This document shows positions 9,145 to 16,828 of a stretch of DNA of 33,638 nucleotides, piece by piece. The position numbers and the translations under genes were made by a program. Under the pieces are notes generated by a model. The model worked only from the letters and a program-made list of their open reading frames with translations. It did not search any database and was not told the DNA's origin. Positions within the stretch are counted from its first letter, which is position 1. Every line of letters begins with the position of its first letter. Origin of the DNA: a candidate division Zixibacteria bacterium SM23_73_2 (lineage in GTDB: Bacteria; Zixibacteria; MSB-5A5; SM23-73-2); the NCBI GenBank assembly GCA_001304315.1, contig LJUW01000011.1, forward strand, positions 1 through 33,638, read 5' to 3'.

Positions 9145-9633
9145 TCATCTATCCCTGCAGTATCTTTCGATGATGGTTTGAATGATGTGCTGGGTTGATT
9201 TCCCCTCGACCTCTGGAATGGTGAAAACCTCTCCCCCGCTTTTTTCAACCGTATCCCTTCCCACGATATTCTCCTCTGCCCAGTCCCCCCCCTTGACCAG
9301 TACATCGGGTACTATTTTTTTTATCAGCTCTGCCGGGGTTTCCTGATCGAAGATGCATACATAGTCCACACAGGCAAGAGCAGATAAAACGAAAGCTCGA
9401 TCACTCTCAGGAACAACAGGTCTTTTCCCCCCTTTTATTTTTTTCACCGAATTATCCGAATTCAACCCCACGATCAATATATCCCCTAATTTTTTTGCCT
9501 CTTCTAAATAGGTAATATGACCACGATGCAGAATATCAAAACACCCGTTGGTGAAAACAACCTTTTTCCCTTCCCTTTTCGCCATCTCCCTTATTTTTAT
9601 CAAAGCATCCAGCTGAACAATTTTACTTTTCAT
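9145..9633 (-). CDS. hldC: D-glycero-beta-D-manno-heptose 1-phosphate adenylyltransferase
   Basis: This 162-residue nucleotidyltransferase makes ADP-heptose for the lipopolysaccharide inner core. The cytidylyltransferase signature VVFTNGCFDILHRGHITYL holds the HRGH motif (36-39), and LIVGLNSDNSVK, PVVPESDRAFVL and VLVKGGDW follow. It matches the C-terminal domain of the fused E. coli HldE, so it is the stand-alone rfaE2/hldC form. It lies 130 bases after the kinase gene, and that gap carries a dispersed hairpin repeat. Only a weak AGAAG lies before the ATG. No terminator was seen after its stop; the 100 bases to the pepP promoter look empty. Confidence 0.94.
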   Translation of the reverse strand: MKSKIVQLDALIKIREMAKREGKKVVFTNGCFDILHRGHITYLEEAKKLGDILIVGLNSDNSVKKIKGGKRPVVPESDRAFVLSALACVDYVCIFDQETPAELIKKIVPDVLVKGGDWAEENIVGRDTVEKSGGEVFTIPEVEGKSTQHIIQTIIERYCRDR

Positions 9634-9718
9634 CTTCTAAAGAATCAGTTTAAGTTAGCAGCAGTCTTTCTGCCTTTGATGGATATTTTGCGTTATTTAA
9701 ATTAATAAAAAAAGTAAT

Positions 9719-9741
9719 CGCAGATTGAAGTCTGTGGCTAC
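9719..9741 (+). repeat. Dispersed hairpin repeat, GGCTAC-tailed family (copy A)
   Basis: A 7+7 bp hairpin (9719-9725 with 9730-9736) is followed by the tail GGCTAC. It aligns without gaps to the repeat at 13191-13213, with 18 of 23 positions identical. One pair changes from A-T to G-C, and two others switch between wobble and G-C pairs. It lies in the gap between hldA and hldC. Confidence 0.7.
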
Positions 9742-9763
9742 TTGAAATTTGTGGTTACAATTT

Positions 9764-10759
9764 TCATTCCACAAACCCCTTTACCTCCTGATAAAGCTGC
9801 TCTTTGGTCACCTGGGCTGCTCCCAATTCCCCAACGGCTATTCCGGCTGCATGGTTGGATAAAAAGGATGCCTCCTTGAAGGTCGCTCCGGATGCTAAAG
9901 CCGAGACAAAGGTCGAGATCACCGTATCCCCTGCTCCGGTAACGTCGAACACCTTTTTTGCCTTGGTGGGAAAATGGGTAATGGAGTTATCTTTTTCGAA
10001 CAAGCTCATTCCTTCCCTTCCTCTGGTGATAAGCAGTGATTCGGTCTCTAAATCTTTTAGAAGCCTCCACCCTACCTCCTCCAAGCTCTTCTCATCTTTT
10101 ATCCTTTTCCCTGCCACAAAGCTTGCCTCGTGATGATTGGGGGTGATCACCGTGACTTTTTTGTAGTTCATGAAATGGGTCTCTTTGGGATCAACCCCTA
10201 TTATGATGTTTTTCTGTTTAGCTAAACTTATCACCTCGGTTAACAGATTAGAAGTTATCACCCCTTTTCCATAATCGGAGATAATTATTCCTTTCAACCC
10301 ATTGATTTTTTTTCTGACGTAATCCAATATCAGAGCCTGGGTGTTCTGGGATATCTCTTCGGTATCTTCCTTATCCGCCCTTACCACCTGCTGCTGCTGG
10401 GCAATGATCCTGGTCTTGGTGGTGGTCTTTCTTGTCCTGTCCGATATTATTCCCTCAACGTGGATTTTCTTTCGGGCAAGCTCGGTTTTCAGTTTCTCGC
10501 CACCTAAATCGTCGCCGATCACCCCTACTAAAATTGGAATATCCTCTAAAGCTGAGATGTTTAAGGCAACGTTGCCTGCTCCTCCAAGTTTGGTGGTCTC
10601 CTCGAAGATCTCCACCACCGGAACCGGAGCCTCAGGGGAGATCCGGGAGACATTCCCCCACATATACTCATCCAGCATAACATCCCCCAAAATCATTATC
10701 TGGTGAGAACCCAAATCGGAGAAGACCTTCTCTGCACTTTGTTTTTTTATCCTATCCAT
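9764..10759 (-). CDS. hldA: D-glycero-beta-D-manno-heptose-7-phosphate kinase
   Basis: This 331-residue PfkB/ribokinase-family enzyme phosphorylates heptose-7-phosphate at C1 for ADP-heptose synthesis. MILGDVMLDEYMWGNVSRISPEAPVPVV (split here only for description: 22-49) is the HldE kinase signature. KLGGAGNVALN (58-68) is the sugar-binding PfkB motif, and DVTGAGDTV (272-280) carries the catalytic Asp278 and anion hole. It matches the N-terminal half of E. coli HldE. The ribosome site is weak. It is transcribed with hldC and divergently from the DUF3467/GH57 pair. Its presence implies a heptose-containing outer-membrane glycolipid or an S-layer or O-antigen heptose. Confidence 0.95.
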   Translation of the reverse strand: MDRIKKQSAEKVFSDLGSHQIMILGDVMLDEYMWGNVSRISPEAPVPVVEIFEETTKLGGAGNVALNISALEDIPILVGVIGDDLGGEKLKTELARKKIHVEGIISDRTRKTTTKTRIIAQQQQVVRADKEDTEEISQNTQALILDYVRKKINGLKGIIISDYGKGVITSNLLTEVISLAKQKNIIIGVDPKETHFMNYKKVTVITPNHHEASFVAGKRIKDEKSLEEVGWRLLKDLETESLLITRGREGMSLFEKDNSITHFPTKAKKVFDVTGAGDTVISTFVSALASGATFKEASFLSNHAAGIAVGELGAAQVTKEQLYQEVKGFVE

Positions 10760-10795
10760 TTTTCAGAGGTTACTGGATAATAATTAAAAGAGCTC

Positions 10796-10823
10796 TTGAC
10801 ATTGGAAATTAATATATTAAAAT
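10796..10823 (+). promoter_or_regulatory. Promoter for DUF3467-GH57 transcript
   Basis: TTGACA at 10796-10801 and TAAAAT at 10818-10823 are separated by 16 bases. The predicted start is near 10830, about 48 bases before the ATG at 10878. It overlaps the divergent minus-strand promoter. Confidence 0.65.
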
Positions 10824-10838
10824 GTCTTTTTAGTGCAA
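10811..10838 (-). promoter_or_regulatory. Divergent promoter for hldA-hldC
   Basis: On the minus strand TTGCAC (10838-10833) and TATATT (10816-10811) are separated by 16 bases. The start would be near 10804, giving a leader of about 45 bases before hldA. The -10 elements of the two opposite promoters are adjacent, so polymerases could not bind both at once. Confidence 0.5.
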
Positions 10839-10877
10839 GCTTTATTTAAAAAACTTTTTAAAAGCGAGGAGGAAAAA

Positions 10878-11180
10878 ATGGAGATGAAAAAACAGCAGGT
10901 GAAGGTGGAGTTACCCGAAAAGGAGTCGGAGGGCATCTATTCCAACTTAGCCTTCATCACCCATTCTCCCTCGGAGATCGTTATAGACTTCGCCAGGCTC
11001 TTGCCCGGAGTTCCCAAGGCAAAGGTTTACGCCCGGATCGTGATGACCCCTCCTCATGCCAAGATGCTTTTGAAAGCCCTGGATGACAACCTGAAGAAAT
11101 TCGAATCCCAGTTTGGTGAGATCAAAATTCACGGCAAACAGGAAAAGGGAGGGATCGGGTTTCAGCAGGTTAAAGAATAA
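10878..11180 (+). CDS. DUF3467 family protein
   Basis: A 100-residue protein with a charged N-terminus (KKQQVKVELPEKESEG). The DUF3467 core follows: IYSNLAFITHSPSEIVIDFAR, then RIVMTPPHAKMLLKALDDNLKKFE. The function of the family is unknown; it is small, soluble and widespread. I chose the ATG at 10878 because GAGGAGG lies five bases upstream. An earlier in-frame start at 10833 lacks such a site. It is first in a two-gene unit with the GH57 branching enzyme, 39 bases apart, which may hint at glycan or envelope stress work, but this is only context. Confidence 0.88.
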   Translation: MEMKKQQVKVELPEKESEGIYSNLAFITHSPSEIVIDFARLLPGVPKAKVYARIVMTPPHAKMLLKALDDNLKKFESQFGEIKIHGKQEKGGIGFQQVKE

Positions 11181-11219
11181 ATTTAAACCTCGAAGTATAA
11201 TCAGCAAAGGAGAAAGGCT

Positions 11220-12953
11220 ATGAAAGGAAATACAATAGGCAGCTTTGCTTTGGTTTTGCATTCGCATCTACCCTACGTTATCGCCCATGGAAGATGGCCC
11301 CATGGAATGGACTGGCTCAACGAGGCTGCAAGCGAGACCTATATCCCCCTTTTGAATATACTTTATGAGCTTGTGGAGGAGGGTTATTCACCGAAAATCA
11401 CCATCGGAATATCTCCGGTTTTGACCGAACAGTTGAAAGACAGAGCTTTTTCCGAAGAACTTTTAACTTACCTGGATCTGAAAATCGAGGCTGCGGAAAA
11501 GGATGCTACAGAATTCAAAAGGCATTCGAGTAAAAACCTACAAAACATCGCTTTCATGTGGAGGGATCATTACAAGAAGTTAAAGACCTATTTCGAAAAA
11601 ACATACAAAAAAGACCTGGTGGGCGCTTTCAAAAATCTTCAGGATTCCGGTCACATCGAGATAATGACCTGCGCGGCAACCCACGGGTACCTTCCCCTTC
11701 TTTCCCAGGATACCTCGGTTCAGGCTCAGATAAAGCTTGCGGTTTCAAACTGCAAAAAACATTTCGGTAAAAAGCCCAGGGGGATATGGCTTCCCGAATG
11801 CGCCTACCGGCCAGGATACAGGTGGATTCCGCCGGTTGGAGCTAAAAAAGAGGGGTACCAGAGAAAAGGGGTGGAGGAGTTTTTATCCGAGAATGGACTC
11901 GATTATTTTATAATAGACTCCGCACTTTTAAAGGGTGGAAAAGCCATCGGGGTTTATATTGACCGGTTCAAAGCATTAAAACAGCTCTGGGGACAGTTCG
12001 AGAAACAGTACCAGCCTCGGGAGGAGGAATTCGATAAAACACCCAGGGAGGTATATCTGGTAAGCTCAGGTGAAGGCAAAAAGCCGGTGGCGATCTTCAC
12101 CCGGGACCCCGATACCGGGCTTCAGGTCTGGAGCGGAGATTGGGGTTATCCCGGAGATGGTAACTATCTGGATTTTCACAAAAAGCACTTTCCAGGAGGG
12201 CACAGATACTGGAGGGTAACCTCACCCAAGTCCGATCTGGCTGATAAAAAGGAATACAATTTGAAAGATGCCCTAAAAAGGGTTCCTGAGAACGCAGGGC
12301 ATTTCAAGGAGATGATTAAAAAGCTTCTTTCCGATTATCACAAAAAGACCAATAAAAAGGGTGTGGTGTGTGCACCTTATGATTGTGAGCTTTTCGGTCA
12401 CTGGTGGTCTGAGGGGCCACATTTTTTGAAACTGGTTTTAAAGTGGGTTTCGGATGATCCGGAAATAGAGCTTGTCACCTGCAGCAGTTTTCTGGATCAA
12501 ACAAAACCAACCCAGGTGATATCGATTCCCGAGGGTTCCTGGGGAGAGGGTGGGTATCACTACATCTGGCTTAACCAGTGGACCCAGTGGAGCTGGAAGC
12601 ACATCTATGCCGATGAGAAAAGAATGCAGAAGTTGGCTTCGGAATTCGAAACCAAAAAAGACGAAAAATTAAAAAACATATTAAAACAGGCTGCCCGGGA
12701 GCTTCTTTTACTTCAGGCTTCTGACTGGCAGTTTCTGATCTCCACCTGGAGCGCCAGGGATTACGCTGAGTTGAGAATCTCCGAGCATCACCACAATTTC
12801 AACCGGTTGTGCGATATGGCTGAAAAGTACGCTAAAGGTGAGCAAGTGGATCAGGGTGAATGGACTTTTCTGGGTGACTGCGAGGCTAAAAACAAGGTTT
12901 TCGAGGATATAAAATTGGAATGGTTTGCCAGGGTGGAATATCCGCCACGGTAG
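11220..12953 (+). CDS. GH57 family 1,4-alpha-glucan branching enzyme (DUF1957 type)
   Basis: A 577-residue cytoplasmic enzyme that would form alpha-1,6 branches in glycogen-like glucans. The N-terminal GH57 barrel begins GSFALVLHSHLPYV (7-20). The nucleophile region GIWLPECAYRPGY puts Glu193 as catalytic nucleophile, and APYDCELFGHWWSEGP puts Asp388 as acid/base; both match the Thermotoga/Thermus branching-enzyme type rather than amylopullulanase. A C-terminal helical domain (about 430-577) contains LLLLQASDWQFLISTW, typical of this subgroup. AAAGGAGAAAGG precedes the ATG. No other glycogen gene is in the window. Confidence 0.92.
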   Translation: MKGNTIGSFALVLHSHLPYVIAHGRWPHGMDWLNEAASETYIPLLNILYELVEEGYSPKITIGISPVLTEQLKDRAFSEELLTYLDLKIEAAEKDATEFKRHSSKNLQNIAFMWRDHYKKLKTYFEKTYKKDLVGAFKNLQDSGHIEIMTCAATHGYLPLLSQDTSVQAQIKLAVSNCKKHFGKKPRGIWLPECAYRPGYRWIPPVGAKKEGYQRKGVEEFLSENGLDYFIIDSALLKGGKAIGVYIDRFKALKQLWGQFEKQYQPREEEFDKTPREVYLVSSGEGKKPVAIFTRDPDTGLQVWSGDWGYPGDGNYLDFHKKHFPGGHRYWRVTSPKSDLADKKEYNLKDALKRVPENAGHFKEMIKKLLSDYHKKTNKKGVVCAPYDCELFGHWWSEGPHFLKLVLKWVSDDPEIELVTCSSFLDQTKPTQVISIPEGSWGEGGYHYIWLNQWTQWSWKHIYADEKRMQKLASEFETKKDEKLKNILKQAARELLLLQASDWQFLISTWSARDYAELRISEHHHNFNRLCDMAEKYAKGEQVDQGEWTFLGDCEAKNKVFEDIKLEWFARVEYPPR

Positions 12954-13024
12954 ATAATTATATTCTGAGTTAAATTTTTAAAATAATAATACAACAGATG
13001 TAAAGTTTTACTCGTGACCGAAAT

Positions 13025-13079
13025 AATGCCCCAGCAAGACTGGGGAATTATCTTTGTCTACCCACGTTGGGGGCAACGT
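13025..13079 (+). repeat. Tandem double-hairpin repeat, copy 1
   Basis: A first stem (GCCCCAG / CTGGGG, 13028-13046) is followed by ATTATCTTTGT and a second stem (CAACGTTG family: 13061-13069 with 13074-13079). A near-identical unit recurs at 13315-13373 in the same orientation. It lies about 70 bases after the GH57 stop and may weakly terminate that gene. Confidence 0.7.
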
Positions 13080-13108
13080 TGACTGTGTGAAAAATATGTT
13101 TTGAAGTG

Positions 13109-13161
13109 GTAGCCACAACCTTTCCGCCAAAGGCGGATCCACCTACGGTGGATAGGTTGCG
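13109..13161 (-). repeat. Three-way-junction hairpin repeat, GGCTAC-tailed family (copy B)
   Basis: An 8-bp outer stem (13114-13121 with 13154-13161) encloses two perfect hairpins: TCCGCC-AAA-GGCGGA (13123-13137) and ATCCACC-TAC-GGTGGAT (13137-13153). On the minus strand the outer stem ends in GTGGCTAC, the same tail as copies A and C. It appears to be the same element with extra hairpins in the loop. Confidence 0.65.
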
Positions 13162-13190
13162 TAAGTCATTGAAATTAAATACCCCGATTT

Positions 13191-13213
13191 CGCAGGCTAA
13201 AGCCTGCGGCTAC
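13191..13213 (+). repeat. Dispersed hairpin repeat, GGCTAC-tailed family (copy C)
   Basis: A perfect 7-bp stem (CGCAGGC 13191-13197, GCCTGCG 13202-13208) with loop TAAA and tail GGCTAC (13208-13213). It is homologous to copy A at 9719-9741. It lies between the GH57 and tldE genes with the other repeats of the 442-base convergent gap (12954-13395), which otherwise holds no gene. Confidence 0.7.
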
Positions 13214-13308
13214 CAAAAATAAAGGTTTTTACACAATCTGACATGGTATTACCAATTAATTTTAAAAATTACATTACACAGAATAGTTCACAAGTCTTGT
13301 TGGTGATC

Positions 13309-13339
13309 AAAAAAAATGCCCCAGCAAAACTGGGGCATT
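13309..13339 (-). terminator. Intrinsic terminator of tldD-tldE
   Basis: A perfect 10-bp stem (AATGCCCCAG 13315-13324 with CTGGGGCATT 13330-13339) has a 5-base loop. On the minus strand a run of T follows (13316 to 13309). It lies about 55 bases after the tldE stop. On the plus strand it is followed by ATCTTTGTTTT, so it may work in both directions. Confidence 0.85.
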
Positions 13340-13373
13340 ATCTTTGTTTTGCCCACGTTGAGGGCAACGTGGG
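13315..13373 (+). repeat. Tandem double-hairpin repeat, copy 2
   Basis: This matches the unit at 13025-13079: a GCCCCAG-type stem, the spacer ATTATCTTTGT, then a perfect 9-bp stem (CCCACGTTG 13352-13360, CAACGTGGG 13365-13373, loop AGGG). The two units are 290 bases apart in the same orientation. The first stem is also the tldE terminator. Confidence 0.75.
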
Positions 13374-13395
13374 AATACTTTTATTTTAACAAAAA

Positions 13396-14745
13396 TCAGA
13401 ACTCGGTTTTTCCGGTGAATTTGAATTTTTTAATCAGTACCGCAGGGCAGACTATGCAGCCTACGTCCTCCCACCATGAGTTAATCACCTTTCTGTCCCG
13501 GGAAAGCTCGACTACATTGGAGAAAGCCTTAAGCATCGACTCGGTGAACCTTAGGTTTTTAATCCCGTGTTTTATTTTTCCATTCTCGATAAAGAAGGTT
13601 CCGTCCCTGGTCATTCCGGTAAACAGAGCATTACGGGTGTCCAGATAGCCGTTGATGTAATGAAACCTGGTTATCAGAAGACCGCGTTTGGTTTTCTCGA
13701 TCATCTTCTTTATGGAGGAATTGCCTGCTTTGACAAATAGGTTTAAGGCTATGGCACCCTCAGAGAAATCAGGGGTTAGGGCATGACCGGTGGATTTAAC
13801 CTTATCCTTGGTAGCGCTCAAAGAATCGTAGACCACCCCTTTGGCTACCCCGCTCTGAATGATGGTCACCTTCTTTTTGGGAACGCCCTCGAAGTCAAAG
13901 GGAAATCCCATGGCGGACTCATCGTTTCCGTCATCGTAGATGCTGATCGAATCACCCATTATCTTTTTACCGATTCTATCAGCCATAAAGCTGGTCTTCT
14001 CCTGGAGCGGTTTTGAGCCGAATCCGATGTAGTTCAGCCACTCGATAAGGTTAGCCAGGGCAGCCGGCTCCAGTATCACATCATATTCCCCGGGTTCCAC
14101 CCCCTTTGGGTTTTTACTTTCCAGACATTTACCTATGGCAACCTCAGCTAACTTTTCGACATCGACTGTGGTTACGTCCCGGGTCAAAAACTCCGAATAA
14201 CCGGAGGAATTACCGGACATCACCACGATGTTAATAAAAGAGGAGGTAAGAGGCTGGTAACAGGCAACCCCCAGGGAATTGACCACCGCTATCTCCGATT
14301 CTGCGGTTGAAAAAGAACCTGCCACGTCAAGGTCGTGTTTTTTAGCTTTTTCGAATATCTCTTTTACCTTCTCTGCCCTCTGGATTGGGGTGAAGGAAGC
14401 GGTTTTCTTGAAATGGGTTTTTATCTTTTTGTAACTCTGCTTGGAAGGGAGGGAAACGAAATCGGGATTTTCCCTCTGGTTTTTTGCGATTTCCATAGCA
14501 TTATCCAGAGCCCTTTTCAAATCCTCCCTTTTCAAGGAGTTGGTGATTGCCACCCCGATCTTTTTCCCCAGGATCGTCCTGAAATAGATTTTGGAATTGT
14601 TCTCGGAGACGTTCTGGTGAATGGTGGAGTTAGCGTATCGGGTCAGCCCGTTTTCTCCGCCGATGAATATGGCCTCGGTCTGATCGGCTGTGGATTTTTT
14701 GATGGCGGTTTTTAAGGTGCTGAGTATCTTGTCTTTTCCTATCAT
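13396..14745 (-). CDS. tldE: TldE/PmbA-type metalloprotease partner subunit
   Basis: A 449-residue PmbA/TldD-family protein that lacks the HExxxH motif, as expected for the TldE partner of a TldD/E protease complex. Landmarks are LTRYANSTIHQN, a middle region FDFEGVPKKKVTII, and STGHALTPDFS. Such complexes mature peptides or degrade unfolded ones in the cytoplasm. I chose the ATG at 14745, which overlaps the tldD stop by four bases (ATGA), rather than a longer frame to 14850 whose first residues come from the tldD 3' end. The C-terminus has a CIVC pair. The terminator lies at 13309-13339. Confidence 0.9.
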   Translation of the reverse strand: MIGKDKILSTLKTAIKKSTADQTEAIFIGGENGLTRYANSTIHQNVSENNSKIYFRTILGKKIGVAITNSLKREDLKRALDNAMEIAKNQRENPDFVSLPSKQSYKKIKTHFKKTASFTPIQRAEKVKEIFEKAKKHDLDVAGSFSTAESEIAVVNSLGVACYQPLTSSFINIVVMSGNSSGYSEFLTRDVTTVDVEKLAEVAIGKCLESKNPKGVEPGEYDVILEPAALANLIEWLNYIGFGSKPLQEKTSFMADRIGKKIMGDSISIYDDGNDESAMGFPFDFEGVPKKKVTIIQSGVAKGVVYDSLSATKDKVKSTGHALTPDFSEGAIALNLFVKAGNSSIKKMIEKTKRGLLITRFHYINGYLDTRNALFTGMTRDGTFFIENGKIKHGIKNLRFTESMLKAFSNVVELSRDRKVINSWWEDVGCIVCPAVLIKKFKFTGKTEF

Positions 14746-16184
14746 TTGCTCACCCCCACCTTTATGTTTCTGAACCTTGTCGGGGAGGCACCGTGAGCCA
14801 CGTGCATGATCTGCATGGGCTCGCCTTTTCCACAGTTGGGAACTCCCCACACCCTCCAGTGCTTTCTGTTGCAGACCGCATCGCAGGAGTTCCAGAACTC
14901 AGGGGTTATGCCGGTGTAAACCGGATTTTTGTAAACCTTGCCCACCTTCCCGTTTTTTATCTCCCAGGCGATCTCGGTACCGAACTGGAAGTTGAGCCTT
15001 TTGTCATCGATGCTCCAGGATTTGTTCATATCCACTAGTATACCCTCCTGGGTGTCGGCGATAAGATCATTAAGTTCCCATTCGCCGGGTTCCAGATTGA
15101 TATTGGTCATCCTTATCAGAGGGATCCGGTTCCATCCGTCCGCCCTCATGGTGCCATTGCTTTTCTGTTTCAAAACCGGTGCGGTTTCCCTGGAGGTGAG
15201 GTATCCCACAAAAAGTCCGTCTTTCACCAGAAAACTTCTCTGGGCTTTCACTCCCTCATCGTCGTATCCGAAAGTCCCCAATCCTCCGGGAACGGTTGCA
15301 TCCGCAGTTATGGAGACTTTATCCGAACCGTACCTGAGCTTGCTCAGCTTATCCAGAGTCAGAAAGCTCCCTCCAGCCAGGCTGATCTCGGTTCCCAGCA
15401 CCCGATCCAGCTCGGTGGGATGGCCGCAGGATTCGTGAATCTGCAGGGCCATCTGGGGACCGGTGATTATCAAGGTTGTGGTAGTATCGGGACAGGGGTC
15501 CGCTGATAGAAGTTGAATCGCCTCCTCCCTGGTCCTCTCAGCATTTTCCAGAAATCTCATCTCCTGGATGAACTCATAACCTCTGGTGGCGAAATCTCCG
15601 GTGTGGGAGCCGGGATAGGACCTTCTTTGTACCTCGCCATCATCAACCGCGGTGGCGAATATTCCTGCTCCCGATTCCAGTATAGCCTGGGTGATGTAAG
15701 CGCCCTCAGTTGAAGCAAAGACCTTGTCGGTTTTGTAAAATCCCATGTATCCCTCAGCTACTTTAATCTTTTTGCTTTTTGAAAGTATCTGGGTCGAATT
15801 CAAAAGGAGCTCTATCTTTCTATCCAAAGGCACGGTGAATGGATCGAGCTGATAAAAAGACTGGTATTTGTCCACAAAAGATTCCTGCTCGGCTAAGACC
15901 ACGTTCTCCTTCTTGGTGATGGCGCTGGCTTTCGCTATCTGGATTGCCTTGTTGGCCACCCTCTTCATCTCAGCTTCGGTGGTTACCGAGGATGAGGCAA
16001 ATCCCCACGAACCGGAGTTGATGACCCTGATCCCGAATCCCTGATCCTCGTTTCTGGAGATGGATTCTACGTTTTTGTTTTTTACCTTTATGCTCTCGGC
16101 AAGCTTTTTCTGGAGTCGGATGTCCGCATAATCCACCTTCTTTTTTTTGAGATAGTCGATGGTGACTTTGATTTTATCTTCCAA
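14742..16184 (-). CDS. tldD: TldD-type zinc metalloprotease subunit
   Basis: A 480-residue protease with the zinc motif HESCGHPTELD: His250, Glu251 and His255, plus a likely third ligand in the C-terminal VPNCGKGEP/HGASP region. The N-terminal DYADIRLQ and the region near NMTNINLEPG-like TNINLEPGE are family landmarks. With TldE downstream it should form a heterodimer with a chambered active site. Start is a TTG at 16184 with AAAGGAGG six bases upstream. Known targets are microcins and CcdA in E. coli; the substrate here is unknown and no peptide-precursor gene was seen nearby. Confidence 0.93.
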   Translation of the reverse strand: MEDKIKVTIDYLKKKKVDYADIRLQKKLAESIKVKNKNVESISRNEDQGFGIRVINSGSWGFASSSVTTEAEMKRVANKAIQIAKASAITKKENVVLAEQESFVDKYQSFYQLDPFTVPLDRKIELLLNSTQILSKSKKIKVAEGYMGFYKTDKVFASTEGAYITQAILESGAGIFATAVDDGEVQRRSYPGSHTGDFATRGYEFIQEMRFLENAERTREEAIQLLSADPCPDTTTTLIITGPQMALQIHESCGHPTELDRVLGTEISLAGGSFLTLDKLSKLRYGSDKVSITADATVPGGLGTFGYDDEGVKAQRSFLVKDGLFVGYLTSRETAPVLKQKSNGTMRADGWNRIPLIRMTNINLEPGEWELNDLIADTQEGILVDMNKSWSIDDKRLNFQFGTEIAWEIKNGKVGKVYKNPVYTGITPEFWNSCDAVCNRKHWRVWGVPNCGKGEPMQIMHVAHGASPTRFRNIKVGVSK

Positions 16185-16240
16185 TTAAACCTCCTTTCAC
16201 ATAGGGGTAAAACTACTTAAAAAAAACAATTTGAAAATAA

Positions 16241-16268
16241 AATTTAAAAAATAAAAAATTTAAGTCAA
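16241..16268 (-). promoter_or_regulatory. Possible promoter for tldD-tldE
   Basis: TTGACT (16268-16263) and TAAATT (16246-16241) on the minus strand are separated by 16 bases in very AT-rich DNA. Such matches arise easily there, so this is tentative. The 264-base gap (16185-16448) holds nothing else I can name. Confidence 0.35.
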
Positions 16269-16448
16269 GTTTTTTATATAAACTTTAAATGAGCAAATTC
16301 ATATATCATGGTATCTTATGGAGTGTAATATATTATCGATGATATACATAAAGGTACTTATTAAAGTGTTAGTTTAATTTGAAATATATAAAACTTAACT
16401 TGCAATCCCAATGATTCTCCTGAGTTTAATATGTGTTTTAACTCCTTT

Positions 16449-16808
16449 CTATTTACCAACCAGAACGACTCCTAAAAGGATCAGAAATATTCCTATCCAT
16501 TTGATAGTTGTAAAGGGTTCTCTGAATACCTGCCAGGAAATTATGATTATCAGAGCATAAGCCAGTCCGGTTAAAAGAGGATATGCATAAGAAAGGTGTG
16601 CCCTGGACAGGACCACCAGATACATCGCCACGCTTAAAACATAGGATAGAAGACCTAAGATTATATATGGAGTTGAGAAGACCCTGGTGAAATCGGTTAA
16701 AAGCTGAAAAGGCGAAATCCCCCCGATCCTGTTCATCCCCGCTTTTAATAAGACGTGCCCTAAAACGTTGAGAACTATAACCGCAGAAAGCAGTACTAAT
16801 TGTGACAT
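16449..16808 (-). CDS. Small four-helix SMR/EamA-type membrane transporter
   Basis: A 119-residue protein with four predicted membrane helices (about 3-22, 45-65, 72-90, 97-117), the size and layout of small multidrug-resistance proteins. It has LLKAGMNRIGG after helix 1, YAYPLLTGLAYALII in helix 3 and a C-terminal helix IGIFLILLGVVLVG. The key SMR residue Glu14 of EmrE is replaced by Asn14 in the aligned position (VIVLNVLGHVLLK). It is therefore more like the ArnE/EamA branch, perhaps a lipid-linked sugar or other non-proton-coupled carrier. AAGGAG precedes the ATG. No partner of similar size lies beside it. Confidence 0.8.
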   Translation of the reverse strand: MSQLVLLSAVIVLNVLGHVLLKAGMNRIGGISPFQLLTDFTRVFSTPYIILGLLSYVLSVAMYLVVLSRAHLSYAYPLLTGLAYALIIIISWQVFREPFTTIKWIGIFLILLGVVLVGK

Positions 16809-16828
16809 AATTCTCCTTTTTATTTTGT

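Noticed and set aside
14746-14850. Upstream extension of the tldE reading frame by 35 codons
   Set aside because: The added residues come from the tldD 3' end in another frame, and the ATGA overlap at 14745 gives a normal coupled start.
14938-15438. 166-codon plus-strand open frame rich in Ser and Pro
   Set aside because: It lies opposite tldD, whose family motifs are intact; composition is typical of antisense shadow frames.
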